Source of the DNA: Buttiauxella noackiae ATCC 51607
GTDB taxonomy: Bacteria > Pseudomonadota > Gammaproteobacteria > Enterobacterales > Enterobacteriaceae
NCBI RefSeq assembly: GCF_001654865.1
Contig: NZ_LXEO01000017.1
Coordinates: 310,001-374,000 of the forward strand
Length of the DNA stretch: 64,000 nucleotides
Reading direction: 5' to 3'
Shown here piece after piece: positions 43,901 to 53,285 of this stretch (position 1 is its first letter; each line of letters starts with the position of its first letter). The position numbers were made by a program, and so were the translations under genes. Under the pieces are notes generated by a model, which worked only from the letters and a program-made list of their open reading frames with translations, was not told where the DNA came from and did no database searches.

Positions 43901-44552
43901 TACTGATTAACGTCTCCGCACTAAATAAACCATGACGAATGGCCAGGTGTGTCAGCTCAACATCGCCACTGATATTCAGTTTACTAAACATGCGGTAACG
44001 GTAACTATTGACCGTTTTCGGGCTTAGACTAAGCTGTTCAGAGATCTCATTGACCTTCTGGCCTTTGGTGATCATCAGCATAATCTGTAATTCACGCTCA
44101 GACAAACTGGCAAACGGTGTGTCCGTTTTTTCCGGTTCGATCTGGCTTAATGCCATCTGCTGGGCGATGTCTGATGCAATGTAACGCTGACCCGCGTTGA
44201 CTGAGCGAATCGCATTTACCACATCCTGCGGTGCTGCACCTTTACTTAAATAACCCGCCGCACCGGCCTGCATGACTTTCGCCGGCAGTGGATTTTCAGT
44301 GTGAATCGTCAGCATAATCACTTTGATATCCGTTGAATATCGCGCGATTTTGCGTGTTGCTTCAAGGCCACCAATGCCTGGCATGTTCATATCCATCAGG
44401 ACGACATCAACCGGATGGCTACGGCACCATTTTACGGCATCCTCACCGCAATTTGCTTCACCTGATATCTTAATCCCTTTGATATCTTCAAGAATGCGTC
44501 GTATCCCTGCGCGCACCAGTTCGTGGTCATCAACAAGAAGTACGTTGATCAA
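43893..44552 (-). CDS. uvrY: Response regulator UvrY
   Basis: 219 residues. Receiver domain with phospho-aspartate in [13 protein letters not shown] (D54) and a C-terminal LuxR-type HTH ([38 protein letters not shown]). Partner of the BarA kinase; it activates csrB/csrC and thereby controls carbon storage, motility and virulence. A strong 22-base palindrome lies 122 bases upstream in the region shared with yecF. Confidence 0.97.
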   Translation of the reverse strand: MINVLLVDDHELVRAGIRRILEDIKGIKISGEANCGEDAVKWCRSHPVDVVLMDMNMPGIGGLEATRKIARYSTDIKVIMLTIHTENPLPAKVMQAGAAGYLSKGAAPQDVVNAIRSVNAGQRYIASDIAQQMALSQIEPEKTDTPFASLSERELQIMLMITKGQKVNEISEQLSLSPKTVNSYRYRMFSKLNISGDVELTHLAIRHGLFSAETLISSE

Positions 44553-44674
44553 AGGGGACTCTCCAGAAAAGGAATTACGCTACTAAAAATTATCACGCTA
44601 TATTAACGGGTTTTCCGGTAACTTTAAAATGCAAAAACAGATTTTCAGAGTTTCCACTGTTTTTGGAAATTTAA

Positions 44675-44696
44675 TTGTACAGTGGAAACTGTACAA
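44675..44696. promoter_or_regulatory. Perfect palindrome between uvrY and yecF
   Basis: Arms TTGTACAGT and ACTGTACAA around GGAA. A matching half site (ATTGTACAG) recurs at about 44844. Looks like a dimeric repressor operator; regulator unknown. The whole 420-base intergenic stretch 44553-44973 is otherwise AT-rich and gene-free. Confidence 0.55.
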
Positions 44697-44905
44697 GCAA
44701 TTTGATTAATTTATGGCTTTAAATAATAAAAATGCCTTTCACATTAAAAAAAACGATAATTCATTAATATCAGACGTATTAAATAATGCTTACACACCCC
44801 AACATTTAACCGCAAACAAACACAATCAAAACAATTTAACAGCATTGTACAGATAACAACCTGGATGTTTAGCGTAAGCACTAATAAAATAGTTTACGAT
44901 TGTGC

Positions 44906-44911
44906 TATACT
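44906..44911 (+). promoter_or_regulatory. Extended -10 promoter of yecF
   Basis: TGC-TATACT fits an extended -10 box 63 bases before the yecF start; no good -35 is seen, which is typical of extended -10 promoters. Confidence 0.55.
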
Positions 44912-44973
44912 CCGCCGCCTTACGAAACCGTTACACAAAACAACGGTGTACCAACCAAGACCGAGGAACACAA

Positions 44974-45198
44974 ATGAGCACTCCTGATTTTTCCACCGCA
45001 GACAACAGTAGTGAACTGGCTATTGAAGTTACCTGCCTGAAAGCTATGCTGACTCAGATGCTAAAAGCCATGGGCCAAGCCGATGCAGGCAAGGTTATCA
45101 TCAAAATGGAAAAGCAAATTGCTCAGATGGACGACTCGGCGCACGCAGAAGTCTTTGGTAATACTGTTAAGCAAATTAAACAGGCTTACCGTCAGTAA
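44974..45198 (+). CDS. yecF: DUF2594 protein YecF
   Basis: 74 residues from the ATG at 44974 (GAGGA before it), same length as E. coli YecF. A short helical cytosolic protein ([21 protein letters not shown]). Function unknown; the gene always sits between sdiA and uvrY and is a reported SdiA/flagellar-context gene. Confidence 0.93.
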   Translation: MSTPDFSTADNSSELAIEVTCLKAMLTQMLKAMGQADAGKVIIKMEKQIAQMDDSAHAEVFGNTVKQIKQAYRQ

Positions 45199-45204
45199 TC
45201 GTTA

Positions 45205-45243
45205 AACGGCGGCTGGATGAGGAATATGTCTCCAGCCGTTTCG
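45205..45243 (+). terminator. Terminator of yecF
   Basis: Stem GGCTGGA/TCCAGCC extended by ACGG/CCGT, followed by TTCGTT. Confidence 0.65.
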
Positions 45244-45271
45244 TTGAAGAGTCATCGAATTAACTCCCCTT

Positions 45272-45994
45272 TCAAATTATTCCTATCGCTGCCGCATAAC
45301 AGGCAATTTGTGTTTTATTTGGCGCATTAAATTTCTTCTGCATATTTTTCTGATGAAAATTGACGGTATTTTCTGATATCGACAAAATAATAGCGATTTC
45401 AGCTGATGTTTTTCCTTCACCCGTCCACTGCAATATTTCCCGCTCACGCTTGCTGAGTTTTAATGTCAGCGCATCCATAGATGGATCGTTTAGACGCGTT
45501 AACGTCATCAGGCTCAATTCACCTAAATACTGCAGACGTAACTGAAGCTCATCGCTGGGTAATATTTTCCCTTTGCCCTGAGTACGTGAAACAGAGTAAA
45601 AACCCATTGCTCGATTAGGTGCCATTACACACTGGCTAATGCCGCGGCGCAGGCCGTGATCCCTTGCCGCATCCCAGAACTGTGGGGTATCGCTAAAAAG
45701 CTCGTCATTCCACGGTAAATGGCCACGCATGAAATTTTCCGGGCGAAGCACCGGGTCTATCGTGAAGTAATTTTCAGCATGATAGTGATCGAGCCAGCTT
45801 TGCGGATAGGACGATCTTAAAGAGGTTTTAGGGCGGGTAAATGGCACCGGGTGACGTATACATAGCGAGTAATAGTCAAACTCCAACAGCTCAGTTTGCT
45901 GATGCAGAATCTTCGTTATTTCATCAGCCTGAGTGACAGACTGGAAGATATTAAGCGCATCCAGACGCCAGTTAAAAAAGTTACGATCATCCAT
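45272..45994 (-). CDS. sdiA: LuxR-type quorum-sensing regulator SdiA
   Basis: 240 residues from the ATG at 45994, giving exactly the E. coli length and an aligned start (MDDRNFFNWR); longer frames begin at TTG or ATG up to 46033. N-terminal acyl-homoserine-lactone-binding domain (FDYYSLCIRHPVPFTRPK, WLDHYHAENYFTIDPVL) and C-terminal HTH (LSKREREILQWTGEGKTSAEIAIILSISENTVNFH). It senses AHLs of other species, as this family lacks a cognate synthase; none is seen in the window. Confidence 0.95.
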   Translation of the reverse strand: MDDRNFFNWRLDALNIFQSVTQADEITKILHQQTELLEFDYYSLCIRHPVPFTRPKTSLRSSYPQSWLDHYHAENYFTIDPVLRPENFMRGHLPWNDELFSDTPQFWDAARDHGLRRGISQCVMAPNRAMGFYSVSRTQGKGKILPSDELQLRLQYLGELSLMTLTRLNDPSMDALTLKLSKREREILQWTGEGKTSAEIAIILSISENTVNFHQKNMQKKFNAPNKTQIACYAAAIGII

Positions 45995-46175
45995 TATATC
46001 TGGCGAAACTCCTGACATTGAATTCATTTTCAAATGTAATGCCTAACGCTATCACATTTGCCATCTTTATTTATATGATTTAACAGTAATTACAGCTGAA
46101 TATTGAGAATCAATACTCAATAATTATATTTTTATTTATAACGCTTATTAATTACAGGGTTAATTCACCATAAAT

Positions 46176-46197
46176 AACGGCCCCAATTGGGGCCGTT
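46176..46197. terminator. Hairpin at the end of the tcy operon
   Basis: Palindrome of 9-base arms AACGGCCCC and GGGGCCGTT around AATT, five bases past the tcyN stop; read leftward it is followed by ATTTATGG, a weak T-tract. Confidence 0.7.
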
Positions 46198-46201
46198 CAA
46201 G

Positions 46202-46954
46202 CTATTGCGTCAAAAACTTCTCAAGAAATTGCTGGGTACGCGCCTGCTTAGGATTAGCAAACAATTCACGAGCCGGCCCCTGTTCCACAATACGCCCCTG
46301 GTCCATGAAGATAGCGCGGTCAGCAACATCGCGGGCGAAGCTCATTTCATGAGTCACAATCACCATGGTGCGTTTCTCCAGCGCTAACTGGCGGATTGTG
46401 CTCAACACTTCCCCCACCAGCTCAGGATCGAGTGCTGAGGTTGGCTCATCAAACAGAATAACTTCCGGGCGCATGGCCAATGCACGAGCTATCGCCACAC
46501 GCTGCTGCTGGCCACCTGAAAGGCGGCGCGGATAACTGGTCTCTTTGCCACTCAACCCCACTTTCGCCAGTAGCTCACGCGCGCGTGCTATTGCCTCTTC
46601 CTTCGGCTCACCTTTAACAATCACCGGCCCCTCAATGATATTTTCAATAACCGTACGGTGCGGGAAAAGGTTGAAACTTTGGAATACAAAACCAACATGT
46701 TGGCGCAGCTCGCGCACTTTATTCTTTTGCTTACTCAGCGAAAGCGCTGCATCAATGGAGATATCTCCAACCCTGATGATTCCCGCCTCCGGCTGTTCCA
46801 GCAAGTTAATGCAACGTAAAAGCGTGGTTTTGCCTGAGCCGCTTGGACCAATAATGGCGACCACCTCCCCTGCTTTTACTTCCAGATCGATGCCATGCAG
46901 CACGGTCTGCCCGTGGAACTTCTTGATCAGTTGCTTTACGTCGATGGCACTCAT
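46202..46954 (-). CDS. tcyN: L-cystine ABC transporter ATP-binding protein
   Basis: 250 residues. Walker [13 protein letters not shown]-loop in [10 protein letters not shown], signature [15 protein letters not shown], Walker [13 protein letters not shown] and H-loop IVTHEM. It powers cystine import with TcyL and TcyJ (formerly YecC). Overlaps tcyL by 4 bases. Confidence 0.96.
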   Translation of the reverse strand: MSAIDVKQLIKKFHGQTVLHGIDLEVKAGEVVAIIGPSGSGKTTLLRCINLLEQPEAGIIRVGDISIDAALSLSKQKNKVRELRQHVGFVFQSFNLFPHRTVIENIIEGPVIVKGEPKEEAIARARELLAKVGLSGKETSYPRRLSGGQQQRVAIARALAMRPEVILFDEPTSALDPELVGEVLSTIRQLALEKRTMVIVTHEMSFARDVADRAIFMDQGRIVEQGPARELFANPKQARTQQFLEKFLTQ

Positions 46955-47619
46955 TTTGGATCCCTGTCCTGGCGATTAAGTTGATTTTCAAAGTAGTTCT
47001 GCAACGAAGAGAGCACCGTTGCCATTACCCAGTAAATCAAGGAAGCCGCGAGATACATGGTAAACACCTCAAGCGTACGAGAAGTAATAAGCTGAGCCTG
47101 GCGAAACAACTCAGGAACCTGAATCGTTGCCGCAAGCGAGGTGTCTTTCACCAGACTGATAAAGCTGTTGCTCAGTGGCGGTAATGCCACACGCGCTGCC
47201 TGCGGTAAAATCGCCCGGCGCAAAGTTTGCCACGGCGTCATACCAATACTTGCCGCCGCTTCCCACTGCCCTTTATCAATTGACGAAATTGCAGCACGCA
47301 GTGTTTCCGATGCATATGCCGCCATATTCAACGACAAACCAATCATTGCGGCCGGAATTGGATCAAGCTCAATGCCAAACTGCGGCAGACCGTAATAGAT
47401 CATAAACAGCTGTGCGATTAACGGCGTGCCACGAAAAATTGACACATAGAAACGCGAGAGCAGTGAAAACGGCCAAAATCGTGATAAGCGCATCAGCGCC
47501 AGTAAAAAACCGAGAATCAACCCAAAGAACATACCGCCGATGCTGAGTTGCAGCGTAAAGACGGCCCCTTTGAGCAGAAAAGGTGCCGAGTCCAGCACCA
47601 GTTGAATACTTTCTTGCAT
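46951..47619 (-). CDS. tcyL: L-cystine ABC transporter permease
   Basis: 222 residues with about five membrane spans and the EAA loop EAAASIGMTPWQTLRRAILPQA, which docks on the ATPase. HisMQ-type polar amino-acid permease (formerly YecS). Lies between dcyD and tcyN in the leftward sulfur-amino-acid operon. Confidence 0.96.
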   Translation of the reverse strand: MQESIQLVLDSAPFLLKGAVFTLQLSIGGMFFGLILGFLLALMRLSRFWPFSLLSRFYVSIFRGTPLIAQLFMIYYGLPQFGIELDPIPAAMIGLSLNMAAYASETLRAAISSIDKGQWEAAASIGMTPWQTLRRAILPQAARVALPPLSNSFISLVKDTSLAATIQVPELFRQAQLITSRTLEVFTMYLAASLIYWVMATVLSSLQNYFENQLNRQDRDPK

Positions 47620-47705
47620 ACTTAAATTACACCCTGTCTGTCTTTTTTATTCTTGCGCTATACAGTCGCGGATATGGCTACACTAACCCACGCTACATAA
47701 TCTCT

Positions 47706-48692
47706 TTAAACATGCGGATGGTAAGCGAACAGTGCTGGCGCCCCACCGGTATGAATAAAGATTATCGGCCCTTCGTCTTTAAAACGCTTTTGTGCCACGC
47801 CATCAATCAAACCAGCCATCGCTTTACCGGTGTAAACCGGGTCAAGCAAAATCCCTTCAAGACGCGCCAGTAACTTTATGGCTTCCAGCCCTTCTTCATT
47901 AGGTTTGCCATAACCCGGTGCAAAATAATCATCCCACAGAGTAATCGGATTATTGGCGCTGACACTCAGCGATTGCGCCACAGCCTGCTGTAAAGCTTCC
48001 ACTTTTGGAAGCTGCTGGGCAATCGAACGCGAAACGGTGACACCGATTAAGTCGACATCTGGCATAAGCTGTTCAAGCCCTACCGCAAGCCCTGCATGAG
48101 TCCCGGCACTACCGGACGCAACAACAACAGACGAGACGTTAACAGCACCTTCACACTGCTGGGCGATTTCCAGCGCACTCTCCACATAACCCAGTGCCCC
48201 CAGTGCATTAGAGCCCCCCACCGGAATCACATACGGGCGAAAACCTTGTGCTTCAAGGCGCTCAGCAACTTCTTCAAGTTGTTGATCAGGCGAATGTAGC
48301 GCATCACACATTTCGATTTCGACATCAAACAAGTCGAGCATCAAACGGTTGCCATTGGTGAGATAATTCTCTGCCTGCGTGCCAATCGGGTTTTCCAACA
48401 ACGCGACACATTTAAGGCCAAGTTTTGCAGCAACCGCAGCAGTCTGGCGAACGTGATTTGACTGAATCGCCCCTGCGGTGACCAGAACGTCAGCCCCTTC
48501 ACGTAGCGCATCGGCTGCCAGAAACTCAAGTTTACGCAGCTTATTACCCCCCATCGCCATGGGTGTTGTATCGTCACGTTTGATGTAGATTTCACGACCA
48601 AGGTAGTCAGAAAAACGCGGCAGATATTCGAGTGGCGTCGGGGCGCCGATAAACTCCAGACGCGGAAAGCGCGTCAGATTGTGCAGTGACAT
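47706..48692 (-). CDS. dcyD: D-cysteine desulfhydrase
   Basis: 328 residues from the ATG at 48692 (GGAG before it), the E. coli length. PLP enzyme of the tryptophan-synthase-beta fold; the PLP lysine lies in [13 protein letters not shown] and the phosphate loop in SGSAGTHAG. It splits D-cysteine to pyruvate, H2S and ammonia. It sits inside the cystine uptake locus, which links import to detoxification. Confidence 0.95.
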   Translation of the reverse strand: MSLHNLTRFPRLEFIGAPTPLEYLPRFSDYLGREIYIKRDDTTPMAMGGNKLRKLEFLAADALREGADVLVTAGAIQSNHVRQTAAVAAKLGLKCVALLENPIGTQAENYLTNGNRLMLDLFDVEIEMCDALHSPDQQLEEVAERLEAQGFRPYVIPVGGSNALGALGYVESALEIAQQCEGAVNVSSVVVASGSAGTHAGLAVGLEQLMPDVDLIGVTVSRSIAQQLPKVEALQQAVAQSLSVSANNPITLWDDYFAPGYGKPNEEGLEAIKLLARLEGILLDPVYTGKAMAGLIDGVAQKRFKDEGPIIFIHTGGAPALFAYHPHV

Positions 48693-48778
48693 GAGCAACT
48701 CCATTACACTTTGAATAAAATCCAGATTTATTCATTATGCACCAGCCGGGCAAAATGCCGACAAATACAAATAAAAAA

Positions 48779-48812
48779 GGCGGATGTCGCTTACGCTAAT
48801 CCGCCCTACAGG
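48779..48812. repeat. REP-like palindrome between tcyJ and dcyD
   Basis: GGCGGAT and ATCCGCC arms around a central GTCGCTTACGCTA, followed by CTACA: the usual shape of enterobacterial REP units. It sits just before the tcyJ stop on the downstream side and may stabilise the 3' end of the abundant tcyJ message. Confidence 0.7.
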
Positions 48813-48823
48813 TATCGGGTTAC

Positions 48824-49624
48824 TTACTTAGTAACGTCAGCACCAAACCATTTTTCAGAAAGCTTGGCCAGAGAACCATCTTTCTGCATTTCAGCGATAC
48901 CTTTGTTGATCGCTTCAACCAGGTCTTCATTGCCTTTACGTACCGCAACACCCGCTTCCTGACGAGAGAATGGAGCACCCGCTACAGCCAGGGTATCTTT
49001 GGTTTTCTTCACCAGATCCAGCGCCGCCAGGCGGTCAACCAGAATGGCATCAATACGGCCTACGCGTAGATCCTGATATTTAGTTGGGTCATCATCATAA
49101 GTGCGGATATCCACGCCCTGCACATTGGCACGTAACCATTCTTCATAGTTTGTCCCAAGGCCCACCCCCACTTTTTTGCCTTTCAGGGAATCAGGCCCGG
49201 TAATGCTGCCTTCATTGCCTTTTTTCACTAGCGCCTGAATACCGGAAACGGTATATGGCGTTGAGAAATCATATTTTTGCTTACGCACATCGGAAATCGT
49301 GACCTGATTAATCACCACATCGATGCGTTTGGAGTCCAGTGACGCCAGCATGCCGTCCCATTTCGTCGGCTTAAGCGCGGCTTTTACGCCCAGGTGCTGT
49401 GCCAGTTGTTCTGCAAATTCCACTTCAAAACCGGTCAGTTTGCCATCATCACCCTGAAAGCTAAACGGAGGGTAGGTTCCTTCCAGGCCAACCAGCAACG
49501 TGCCGCGTTCTTTGACTTTATTGAGTAAGTTTTCCGCCGCAAACGTCTTCACACTCGCGCCAGCTACCATTGCCACAGCCAGCACGCCCATCAGCGCCTG
49601 ACGCCCCACCATTGCTAGTTTCAT
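48824..49624 (-). CDS. tcyJ: Periplasmic L-cystine-binding protein (FliY)
   Basis: 266 residues from the ATG at 49624 (GGGG before it), the E. coli length. Signal peptide KLAMVGRQALMGVLAVAMVAG...FA, then a class II solute-binding fold (LLVGLEGTYPPFSFQGDDG, VVINQVTISDVRKQKYDFS, DLRVGRIDAILVDRLAA). First gene of the cystine locus; sits beside fliZ in the flagellar class 2 region, hence the old name fliY. Confidence 0.96.
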   Translation of the reverse strand: MKLAMVGRQALMGVLAVAMVAGASVKTFAAENLLNKVKERGTLLVGLEGTYPPFSFQGDDGKLTGFEVEFAEQLAQHLGVKAALKPTKWDGMLASLDSKRIDVVINQVTISDVRKQKYDFSTPYTVSGIQALVKKGNEGSITGPDSLKGKKVGVGLGTNYEEWLRANVQGVDIRTYDDDPTKYQDLRVGRIDAILVDRLAALDLVKKTKDTLAVAGAPFSRQEAGVAVRKGNEDLVEAINKGIAEMQKDGSLAKLSEKWFGADVTK

Positions 49625-49714
49625 AGATACCCCGAATGTCGATAATTTGATGTAGTGTAACGACTTAATATAATGAATCAAAACCACTACGTTACAACTT
49701 ATGCCGTTTTAATA

Positions 49715-49792
49715 TATACCTTAATCTTTTAAGTTGCAGGCGTGTTGGCTGCTCTCGCTTGCCGCCTTCCTGCATCCTGAGATCTTATGGGT
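49715..49792. repeat. Short ERIC-like element overlapping the fliZ 3' end
   Basis: TTAAGTTGCAGGCGTGTTGG at the left, and GCTTGCCGCCTTCCTGCA at the right, are the two ends of an enterobacterial ERIC repeat with the middle deleted. It runs up to and slightly into the last codons of fliZ. Confidence 0.6.
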
Positions 49793-50339
49793 AAATATCA
49801 GAAGTTGATTTATTTTCCTGGAAATGGGCACGGGTAGTTTGGTTCAGGGTCTGGAACTGCCCGTACTTGCGCAGTGCAATACGGTAATTATTGGTGCTGG
49901 TTGGCGGTAACCACTCTTCCAGGGAATCGTCGAAGAAAGCGTTAGCTGAAGTGGGAGAAGGGATATTTTGTTCAGCAAAATGATTACCCAGACGACGCAG
50001 GCGGACCACATATTCGCGGATGGTGCCGTGGCTCATCTCCGTTTGCTCGAACAGGTATTCTTTAAAGCCAATGATATCGAAATAGTGCTGCTGCTCTTTG
50101 CAGTACAAATCACCGCAAAAACGGCACAGTGCCGCCCAGGACAGGCGTTCAGCCTGCCAGCCATTATCATCTATTAAAGTATCAAGTTGGGCGATGGCGG
50201 TTTTGCTGACAATTTCCCCCCCACGCGTAAGCGTGATTCTGTCGAGCAATTTTGCGCACTGCGCACAATGAGTTTGTGTGTGTTTAAAGTCTTTCAAATA
50301 ACGGCTTAATGGCCGTTTTTTTAATTGCTGCACCGTCAT
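49785..50339 (-). CDS. fliZ: Flagellar regulator FliZ
   Basis: 184 residues from the ATG at 50339 (MTVQQLKKRPLSRYLKDFKH), close to E. coli FliZ (183); a longer frame extends upstream without support. It has the integrase-like core-binding fold of this family (GTIREYVVRLRRLGNHFAEQ) and a cysteine cluster (CAQCAKLL, CRFCGDLYC). FliZ competes with sigma-S at promoters to favour motility over curli. Lies downstream of fliA on the same strand but is separated from it by an ERIC-like element. Confidence 0.93.
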   Translation of the reverse strand: MTVQQLKKRPLSRYLKDFKHTQTHCAQCAKLLDRITLTRGGEIVSKTAIAQLDTLIDDNGWQAERLSWAALCRFCGDLYCKEQQHYFDIIGFKEYLFEQTEMSHGTIREYVVRLRRLGNHFAEQNIPSPTSANAFFDDSLEEWLPPTSTNNYRIALRKYGQFQTLNQTTRAHFQENKSTSDIYP

Positions 50340-50364
50340 TATGTAATCCCGATTATCTCGCCAG

Positions 50365-50478
50365 ATACCCAACTAACTCGAGTCGCATCGCGCGGCAAGA
50401 GAACAAGTCCCGATACGCTTACATCAGTAAGTCATTCGGGCACGTGAACGCTGCCAACAAAGATGAAACCTGAAGTAT
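50365..50478. repeat. ERIC-like element between fliA and fliZ
   Basis: On the minus strand it runs from CATACTTCAGGTTTCATC through GACTTACTGATGTAAGCG to CGATGCGACTCGAGTTAG, matching in layout the ~127-base ERIC repeat with a central inverted repeat. It is the main content of the gap between fliZ and fliA. Confidence 0.6.
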
Positions 50479-50487
50479 GACGGGCAT

Positions 50488-51207
50488 TTACAACTTACCG
50501 AGCTTCGTGCGTAAACGTTTAATCGCCTGGCTGTGCAACTGACTCACGCGCGACTCCCCCACTTCCAGCACCGCGCCAATCTCTTTCAGATTCAGCTCTT
50601 CCTGGTAGTAAAGGGTCAACACCAGCTTTTCACGCTCAGGTAACGCTTCAATTGCGCCCATCACACGCTCACGCAAATTCCCTTCCAACAATTGTTGAAG
50701 CGGGTTCGCCTGCTGATGCTCTTCAGTAATCAGTTCGATACTATCGCCATGCTCTTCACGCCACTCATCGTAAGAAAAGAGTTGGCTGTTATTGGTGTCG
50801 AGCAACATCTGACGGTATTCGTTGAGCGGGATATCCAACCGGTCGGCCACTTCAGTTTCGGTGGCGTTACGGCCCAGCTCTTGCTCCAGTTGACCAATTG
50901 CCTGCGCAACGCCGCGGGCATTACGCCTGACGCTGCGGGGCACCCAGTCACGGCTGCGCAACTCATCAAGCATCGCCCCACGGATGCGCTGCACCGCGTA
51001 GGTAGTAAATGCCGTTCCTTGCAGGGCATCATAACGGTCCACTGCGTTTAACAACCCGATGCCGCCCGCCTGTAGCAGGTCGTCAAGCTCCACACTCGCA
51101 GGCAGGCGTACCTGCAGGCGCAATGCTTCGTGACGCACCAGCGGTACATAACGCTGCCACAGCGAGTGTTTATCCATCACACCTTCAGCGGTATACAGTG
51201 AATTCAC
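50488..51207 (-). CDS. fliA: Flagellar sigma factor 28 (FliA)
   Basis: 239 residues, E. coli length, nearly identical at the start (MNSLYTAEGVMDKHSLWQRY). Region 2 (ELDDLLQAGGIGLLNAVDRY, FTTYAVQRIRGAMLDELR) reads the -10 box and region 4 (LNLKEIGAVLEVGESRVSQLHSQAIKRLR) the -35 box. It drives class 3 genes such as fliC and fliD, whose promoters are visible here, and is held by FlgM until hook completion. Confidence 0.98.
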   Translation of the reverse strand: MNSLYTAEGVMDKHSLWQRYVPLVRHEALRLQVRLPASVELDDLLQAGGIGLLNAVDRYDALQGTAFTTYAVQRIRGAMLDELRSRDWVPRSVRRNARGVAQAIGQLEQELGRNATETEVADRLDIPLNEYRQMLLDTNNSQLFSYDEWREEHGDSIELITEEHQQANPLQQLLEGNLRERVMGAIEALPEREKLVLTLYYQEELNLKEIGAVLEVGESRVSQLHSQAIKRLRTKLGKL

Positions 51208-51232
51208 GATAAACAGCCCTGCGTTAGTTGAG

Positions 51233-51240
51233 TTATCGGC
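51233..51240 (-). promoter_or_regulatory. Sigma-28 -10 element upstream of fliA
   Basis: Minus-strand GCCGATAA, the FliA -10 consensus; the -35 part is poor, as in the class 2/class 3 fliA promoter of E. coli, where FlhDC also acts. Confidence 0.7.
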
Positions 51241-51331
51241 ATGATTATCCGTTTCTGGAGGGGTTTTAATCGCAAGAATAGTGGGTGAAATGAGGGGTTA
51301 TTTGGGGTTATGGGTAACAACCATAAAGAAA

Positions 51332-51353
51332 AAACCCCGCAAGCGCGGGGTTT
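51332..51353 (-). terminator. Terminator of fliC
   Basis: AAACCCCGC, four-base loop, GCGGGGTTT; minus strand continues TTTTTTC. Confidence 0.9.
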
Positions 51354-51370
51354 GGTCAGGTTTGCGTGGA

Positions 51371-53041
51371 TTAACGCAGCAGAGACAGAACGCCCTGCGG
51401 AACCTGGTTTGCCTGTGCCAGAACAGAAGTACCAGCCTGCTGCAGGATCTGAGCTTTAGACATATTGGAAACTTCAGTCGCGTAGTCAGCATCTTCGATA
51501 CGGCTACGAGCAGAGGTCAGGTTGTTCAGGGTGTTACCCAGGTTAGTGATGGTAGAGTCGAAACGGTTCTGTACCGCACCGAGATCAGAACGCAGTGCGT
51601 CGACTTTAGCCAAGGCTGCGTCAAGTGCTTTCAGTGGATCCGCTGTTTTATCCGAAGCGGTTTGAGCATTAGCACTAATTTTGCCATCGGCATCTTTGTA
51701 TGCTGCTTTACCTGAACCATTGGTAATAGAACCGTCATCCTGAACGTAGTAAGTAGCTACATTACTGTCAACCAATTCGCTTTTATCATTTTTATAGATA
51801 GCTGCGCCTGCACCAGCAGTAGTACCAGCCTTGACAACGCCATTAGTATCAACGTTATAGCCGGTACCAACTGTTGTAGTAAATGCTTTACCTTTTAAAG
51901 CATTTGTCATTGTTTCCGGGCTAAGTTGAGCGTTAGCAACATCAATTTTGCTTCCAGTACCACCAGCCAAAGTCAGTGTTGTGTTTGTTCCAGTAATTGC
52001 GACAGTAGCCGGAACCGCAGTACCACCACCATTTTTCTGGAGTTCAGACAGAGAGGCGCTAATAGTAGTACCAGTAGCTTTTGTTTTGGTTAAGTTACCA
52101 GTTGGGTCGATAAACAGTGCTGCGTTATCATCAGCTGCTGTCATTGAACCATCTTTGGCAATTAATACATCTTGTGTACTACCGCCAATGCTTACTGTAG
52201 CTTTTGTAACATCTCCAGCCTTTGGATTCAGATAGCTAACAACATCCGCAGCATCCAAACCATTTGCCGTAAACTCATAAGATTTACTTGTTGAGTTATA
52301 GGTATAAGTAGTGCTTGCTGGTGTTGACTGAAGCCCATTATCAATGGTAGCAGTAACTGCTTTACCGCCAGAAATACCAGCCAGCACATCACTTGAAGTA
52401 GCAGCAGCGTAACCAGCTGAACCAGTATATGTTTTACCAGCATCAGCAGTTTGGAAGCCTGCTGCCGCCAAGTCGGTTGTTTTAGCCAGGGTATTAGCCA
52501 CACCACCTTTACCATTCACATTAAAGCCATTCAGGCCCAGAGTGCTGGAAGTAATTTCTTTCAGATCGATAGTGATGGTTTCGCCATCGTTCGCACCAAC
52601 CTGAATTTTCATAGAGCTGTCGCCAGCCAGAACTTTCACGCCGTTGAACTGAGTTTGACCAGATACACGGTCAATCTCGCTCAAACGCTGGGTGATTTCA
52701 TTCTGGATGGAATCCAAGTCAGACGTGGAGTTAGTGCCGTTAGTTGCCTGAACAGACAGCTCACGTACACGCTGCAAGTTGTTGTTGATTTCAGACAATG
52801 CGCCTTCAGTCGTCTGAGCGATAGAAATACCGTCGTTGGCGTTACGAGAAGCCTGAGTCAGACCTTTGATGTTTGCAGTAAAGCGGTTAGCAATTGCCTG
52901 GCCCGCTGCATCGTCTTTGGCGCTGTTAATGCGCAGACCGGAAGACAGACGCTCGATAGCGGTGCCCAGGGAAGACTGAGATTTATTCAGATTGTTTTGG
53001 GTCAACAGCGACAGGCTGTTAGTGTTGATAACTTGTGCCAT
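51371..53041 (-). CDS. fliC: Flagellin
   Basis: 556 residues. Conserved D0/D1 ends: [20 protein letters not shown] at the start with the TLR5-type region ([32 protein letters not shown]), and [20 protein letters not shown] with [11 protein letters not shown] at the end. The middle (~residues 180-460) is a threonine/alanine/glycine-rich variable D2/D3 region without database-level recognition from memory. It is the flagellar filament protein, exported by the type III apparatus with chaperone FliS. A perfect sigma-28 promoter precedes it. Confidence 0.98.
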   Translation of the reverse strand: MAQVINTNSLSLLTQNNLNKSQSSLGTAIERLSSGLRINSAKDDAAGQAIANRFTANIKGLTQASRNANDGISIAQTTEGALSEINNNLQRVRELSVQATNGTNSTSDLDSIQNEITQRLSEIDRVSGQTQFNGVKVLAGDSSMKIQVGANDGETITIDLKEITSSTLGLNGFNVNGKGGVANTLAKTTDLAAAGFQTADAGKTYTGSAGYAAATSSDVLAGISGGKAVTATIDNGLQSTPASTTYTYNSTSKSYEFTANGLDAADVVSYLNPKAGDVTKATVSIGGSTQDVLIAKDGSMTAADDNAALFIDPTGNLTKTKATGTTISASLSELQKNGGGTAVPATVAITGTNTTLTLAGGTGSKIDVANAQLSPETMTNALKGKAFTTTVGTGYNVDTNGVVKAGTTAGAGAAIYKNDKSELVDSNVATYYVQDDGSITNGSGKAAYKDADGKISANAQTASDKTADPLKALDAALAKVDALRSDLGAVQNRFDSTITNLGNTLNNLTSARSRIEDADYATEVSNMSKAQILQQAGTSVLAQANQVPQGVLSLLR

Positions 53042-53109
53042 GATTTTATCCTTATCAATTCACATTTTGTGGTTGGGCTGTTGCCCACGGTTTCTCACCG
53101 TCTACCCAT

Positions 53110-53136
53110 GTATCGGCACACTATTTTCGAACTTTA
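53110..53136 (-). promoter_or_regulatory. Sigma-28 promoter of fliC
   Basis: Minus-strand TAAA, exactly 15 bases, GCCGATAC: full FliA consensus. It lies about 70 bases before the start codon. Confidence 0.93.
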
Positions 53137-53219
53137 GAAATATTTCACTTTTTAACTAGCCGCCGAAATAACCCGCAACGACTTCATTATTCCCGCCATT
53201 AAATACCGACAAATATCAT

Positions 53220-53246
53220 TAAACTTTGCCGCTAAAGTGCCGATAT
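53220..53246 (+). promoter_or_regulatory. Sigma-28 promoter of fliDST
   Basis: TAAA, 15 bases, GCCGATAT on the plus strand, 39 bases before the fliD ATG. Divergent from the fliC promoter. Confidence 0.93.
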
Positions 53247-53285
53247 CAACGTGAATAATTGTTAGTAATGAAAAGGGATTAATTA

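Noticed and set aside
52451..53137. Rightward 228-aa frame opposite fliC
   Set aside because: Long antisense frame caused by the codon use of the conserved flagellin end; runs across the fliC promoter.
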